Below the pieces are notes generated by a model. It was given only the letters and a program-made list of their open reading frames with translations. It searched no databases and was not told the DNA's origin. A program made the translations under genes and the position numbers. A DNA stretch of 64,000 nt. Origin: Agarophyton chilense (Eukaryota > Rhodophyta > Florideophyceae > Gracilariales > Gracilariaceae). The number at the start of each line of letters is the position of its first letter. The stretch's first letter is position 1. Shown piece by piece: positions 62,201 to 64,000 of the stretch. The DNA lies in the NCBI GenBank assembly GCA_030374765.1, contig JARGXX010000013.1:1054001-1118000 (forward strand), in the 5' to 3' direction.

Positions 62201-64000
62201 GTCTCTCGATCGTCTAATTGATGTTTACAAGCGAATACAATGTACATCAAGGTCGCTCAAGTTGCGGGAGCCGTTGCTATCATCAAGAAGAGTCTTGTTC
62301 AGCTTACTTGGCTTGCCGGATGAAGCAGCAAAAGCTCACATAGAGCTGGCAACGCTTGCGAGGGAAGGAGGAAACTTGAAGGCGGCGGCAGCCTCTGCAT
62401 TTCGAGCTGTTATGACTGAAAATATTAACAGTGATGTGATCAACGCCGCCAGAGTAGAGGCTGCTCACATTCGCCATGCTGATGGGGACGTAGCTGAGGC
62501 CGTTGTAACAGTAACAAGAGAAATTGAACGACTTAAAGCGATGGTGGCGGGCAACGCAAGTCAAAAACTGTCTTCTGAACAAAAGAGTGTGATACATGGT
62601 CAGCTATGCACAGCATTGGTGTTGGCTGGTACATGGAGTGAAGAAATGCGGTACGAAACATCGGAAAGGATCTTGAGATATTACCAAGAAGCAGCGCGTT
62701 ATGGAGCCGATCGCGAAGAGCCGTTCTATGCTCTTGGGAAGCATTTTGACTCCTTACTGCAAGCCGGCGCTAGCGCAGACTCTTCTACTACGTTGGGCGC
62801 AGACATGGGCAGCAACAAGACGCGCCGCCGATCCGGGCCAAGTGGGTACTACTACGAAGGCAAGAGCGGTGAAAAGCATCATCAATACGTGCCCAAGGTG
62901 ATCAGCAGTTTTGCAAAAGCGTTGACAAACGGCCACACACGCATCTTTGAAGCGTTACCACGGATGTTGACCGTATGGTTTGATTTTCATACTGCGTTAA
63001 ATGAGCCGGACACGGCGGGTGTGAGCGGCACGTATGAAGCGGAGGTGCTAAAGGCTATGCGGCAGGCAATGGACTCGATTGCGCCGTACATGTGGATGAC
63101 GGCAATTCCACAGCTGATGAGCCGAATTTTGCATCCGCGAAGGCAGGTTCGGGATGAGTTGCGAAATCTGTTGGCTACTATTGTTTGCTACTTTCCGGAT
63201 CAGAGCTTTTGGATGATTCTTCCATCGTCACAGCTCAAGAATCAGGAGCGGAAGAAGGCAACGGCGGACATTCTGAGCGCGGCGGTGATGCTGCTGAAGA
63301 AACGCAAGACGAAGGAGGCGCGGGAGCGTGCCAAGGCTTTCAAGTACCGCACGGCGGGCGCTCTTAACGTTCTTCGCTGTTTTGTGAGTATCTGCATGAT
63401 TCAGCTTCCAAAGGAGCTTCGAGGCAAAAAGGAAAAGTGCAGAAAAGAGTTTGCGGGACTAAGGAGGACGCTGAGGTCGAGGGATAACCCGAGGTTGATG
63501 GTTCCTACGTTGCAGTCCTTGACGGTGCAAGTTGGGGATGAAAATGGGGGCAGCAATGGGCGGCCGTTTGCGGCGGAGCCAGTGCGCATCGCGGACATTG
63601 AGGACGAGGTGCTGGTGATGAGCTCGCTGATGAGGCCGAGACGCATCAGCCTCGTCGGGAGTGACGGGGCGGAGTACCGGTACTTGGCGAAGAGAGAGAA
63701 TCAGGGGGACATGCGAAAGGACAGTCGGATGGTAGAGTTTCTGACGGTGGTGAACCGGGTGCTGTGCAGGGAGCAGGGGAGCAGGGGCAAGAAGCTGGGG
63801 CTGAAGACGTACGCGGTGCTGCCGCTGAGCGAGGAGACGGGGATGATCGAGTGGGTGAACAACCTGGAGGCGCTGCGCAACGTGGTGCGGTCGGAGCACA
63901 ACTGGGTGGGACAGATGCCGGACGCGTCGCACATCATGCGGCAGTACGAGCGGGCGGCGACGAAACGGCAGTTCTTGGAGGAGTGGGCGTTTGCAAAGTT
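56214..64000 (+). CDS. ATR: ATR/Mec1/Rad3 checkpoint kinase, N-terminal ~2595 residues (runs off the window)
   Basis: From ATG 56214 one frame stays open to the window end, 2595 codons without intron. The first about 1600 residues are helical-repeat sequence (HEAT-like); a UME-like region is near residues 1100-1210 (59546-59830). From about residue 1680 (61255) the FAT domain follows, with helical pairs such as EALATYEHALADDPRNAALH and HFANMLLC. The kinase domain opens at about residue 2469 with SSLMRPRRISLVGSDGAEYR, DMRKDSRMVEFLTVVNRVL and KTYAVLPLSEETGMIEWVNN, which are typical ATR N-lobe motifs, distinct from ATM and TOR. The catalytic loop, DFG-like motif and FATC lie beyond the window. 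ATR, with its ATRIP partner, senses RPA-coated single-stranded DNA and activates the replication checkpoint in the nucleus. Confidence 0.92.
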   Translation, partial: MTPPLTSDTPDPNTLIATILLHLPTFQNKPGIAAAAFQTIRKASQTSNVQQISYSLLLPITALSLNSKSATVRSHARNICILFLRCLVLRRLRNVVAIYVEDIVQLFKNIVAHQNNEYVQCNLPNFILATTENVAANKNHPQLEKEVLQLPVNSTTLESLLHLFALLIPSSLSIQQPRNDVEKVKQNHSFSVKDITPDAIKLWHCLGGRAQAKVLSLATNQALLAGQCGYDVAGVAVHIWERAFDPGACYIVPPCLRESLCIVANQVLRESYALQIDDRSVDVRAGLYRLCQLSDNLGMIDGKTWSECGIREAAQPNTDLGLQLRSLSKSGLVQSYILESEAVKKEECLEPPLKKRRVENFDDSASFAPERTLESGERTQNTASEYHRLTVNGLFKSVKALPSTDICATDPQCLTLLANACSLTADSICNIVVEGGHHVEPVREWLSFASSLSHIGQDIMRTRKDGPQNRPLGAAAIFARACLHLGSVLTQLKSQLVQKRSMENIDGTEFVDTTNMALLSVVVNVLSLGSACEEDSENPYPASQFADLAMDVIVAIREERIHTTGILRALKTCCERFLHGMISGTLRRETTWVILRAVLQMSRCLKAFQPDPATRNFHEDICSYISNFNSTEELSVDCLAVLEHVICFKVQCEHLHEIGQCRSEEVICEESPRLDEETWKTIFTALKKLRDNIREDAHLPDLFNCAGVLTIHCPHAREHEALGFFKSFMDNTSTAALSPKIKLFPVLLERSEQAVMRDSCGFDTVLIDEDHLLEASQALPAPGSARKKKMGHYSTFGLEVSHRAQKYMFSTEDKQVELSYLAIFGSLLCSSHQVLASRIFGPSVTGLLVRASKDLHQISLDESKCIDAQTRSKFFLDESVPCTLSAWNHILMTASLESDQFRLQASCANTALRKRHSLFEQQRAPCQKRTLCSLVCDLLNPRLREFIPYCVKQLLREPGFAERMEEMVSEGNQKFFWVRVSRDTVVHLLKERDQEALEELAEKVQRPMKTLVERASADALALSFMTETSGLKLKTDGFHRLILELLEVSLGDIVRKKFGKIVQRLVMEFGGPKEASAKHGLVALSTFMPNRRNIDPSMGRIAGILITSNFMLVMDAVNRGLFNSKATSQERRRHLIMLEVVLALSSDQLHLFVPKVMATLKMALDVNKADNVVYRQTLTLWKNFLKLLGPQRLVPHIGTVFAILMPVRFDQGSMLQTELGNVLTSIKPEEVGDKPSLLLLLRIMRQVIFHDGGYLNNSVYRWNKSDKQLSIQELHGVCKNVESIIGHHENESIEVYASQYLLCVLRSNRHALNKVLFCAADLSRADRQKDFGMVASMLEILVSQLSKTKSIDCQDILIQCIGEIGAIDPGLLPQNRKERLLGLHHSRLVRPNYPKSVHGFAAVLLDDFLVVALRKGEKQESSKSQFNRVGLVIQELLRLCGCNRSTPIRANVPCAGESPRRAEQDWESILARLPKEEKAILFWESLSSTSRDAVQPYLAEPFDVSQYLSIFGENSERNAEPACQPVWSKVRALVPLGRRVTAQEWIRQMTVQLVDFIGRQGQFGELLRALRPILRYEDQLNNHIFPLVVTTALDLQHSLQMSEVKEFLIREIKEVLVEATSPQSVFDLLDTLRAWRDRRSEKRGAETYMSNYSRPIEASEAQILSRTRIPVEKFMDIAVANDPLTGLVDLYGRGSSGLSLLTQARAALASRSHHRAIMLAEYHIRNTRAKTGFPGWPSYIEMLRGRARKGDLSRSNSETEALEVLQQAYANIEDVPNMEGIAKLRFESALTEIISDSEAAGKYDEALATYEHALADDPRNAALHNGFLSCLMTLGHWETMLSHAEGLVSSSTLPEAELRQTAKAHGIAAAWRLGRWEKLEQLHDVLVETSSFHVNDEPMDALWKLGYTTHFANMLLCVRKKNLDQLEKESSLARRHLIQPLMRAAKESYHRTYPIITFVHSACEAEDAARHHFLASSSPSGENGSTEHPGRKDHNASLDRLIDVYKRIQCTSRSLKLREPLLSSRRVLFSLLGLPDEAAKAHIELATLAREGGNLKAAAASAFRAVMTENINSDVINAARVEAAHIRHADGDVAEAVVTVTREIERLKAMVAGNASQKLSSEQKSVIHGQLCTALVLAGTWSEEMRYETSERILRYYQEAARYGADREEPFYALGKHFDSLLQAGASADSSTTLGADMGSNKTRRRSGPSGYYYEGKSGEKHHQYVPKVISSFAKALTNGHTRIFEALPRMLTVWFDFHTALNEPDTAGVSGTYEAEVLKAMRQAMDSIAPYMWMTAIPQLMSRILHPRRQVRDELRNLLATIVCYFPDQSFWMILPSSQLKNQERKKATADILSAAVMLLKKRKTKEARERAKAFKYRTAGALNVLRCFVSICMIQLPKELRGKKEKCRKEFAGLRRTLRSRDNPRLMVPTLQSLTVQVGDENGGSNGRPFAAEPVRIADIEDEVLVMSSLMRPRRISLVGSDGAEYRYLAKRENQGDMRKDSRMVEFLTVVNRVLCREQGSRGKKLGLKTYAVLPLSEETGMIEWVNNLEALRNVVRSEHNWVGQMPDASHIMRQYERAATKRQFLEEWAFAK

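Noticed and set aside
1-64000. CRISPR arrays, operons, rRNA or tRNA genes
   Set aside because: No regularly spaced repeats, no bacterial gene organisation, and no cloverleaf or rRNA segment was seen on either strand.

Overview
This is eukaryotic nuclear DNA. The intact host genes encode an ABCC transporter, a delta3,delta2-enoyl-CoA isomerase, an OS-9/Yos9 lectin, a plastid ClpR4-type subunit, an F-box-like protein, a UBE2H-type E2 and an ATR kinase. They are intronless or carry a few short introns (82-147 bp). Plastid proteins (ClpR4, and an Omp85/Toc75-like relic), compact genes and large Ty3/gypsy blocks together suggest a red alga, probably a florideophyte such as Chondrus. The organism is inferred, not proven.

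Layout. Positions 1-3078 hold the junction of a chromovirus-like LTR element: the start of an antisense accessory ORF (minus strand, runs off the left edge), an LTR, a primer-binding site and a truncated gag. Positions 3.8-10.7 kb are a graveyard of broken genes: an Omp85-like relic, a UTP11 relic with two in-frame stops, an unidentified broken gene, and an integrase remnant of another retroelement lineage. Positions 11077-21713 hold an old, heavily mutated Ty3/gypsy chromovirus (element B), followed by an LTR of another family (to 22556) and an inverted solo LTR of the B family (22700-23366). Positions 24741-36133 hold a young, nearly complete chromovirus on the minus strand (element C): LTRs about 98.5% identical by eye, gag intact, pol broken by two stops and a frameshift. 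Positions 37-64 kb are gene-rich and mostly healthy.

The most unusual feature is the element architecture. All three element copies carry, between pol and the 3' LTR, an ORF on the strand opposite gag-pol. In element C it is a complete 591-codon frame; in B it is a recognisable pseudogene; at the left edge a third divergent copy is open for 148 codons. The three proteins align along shared motifs and match no family I recognise. In C and B the ATG sits a few tens of bases from the LTR, so an antisense promoter in the LTR is a reasonable guess. Element C also has a textbook -1 slippery heptamer (GGGAAAA) at the gag/pol junction. All three elements share the same primer-binding site, whose tRNA partner looks like tRNA-Tyr.

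Host genes often lie in divergent pairs sharing a short promoter region (OS-9/ClpR4; F-box/UBE2H), with C/T-rich leaders before the start codons. A decayed duplicate of the enoyl-CoA isomerase lies 1.3 kb downstream of the intact gene. The last 7.8 kb is one unbroken reading frame for ATR; the window ends inside its kinase domain.
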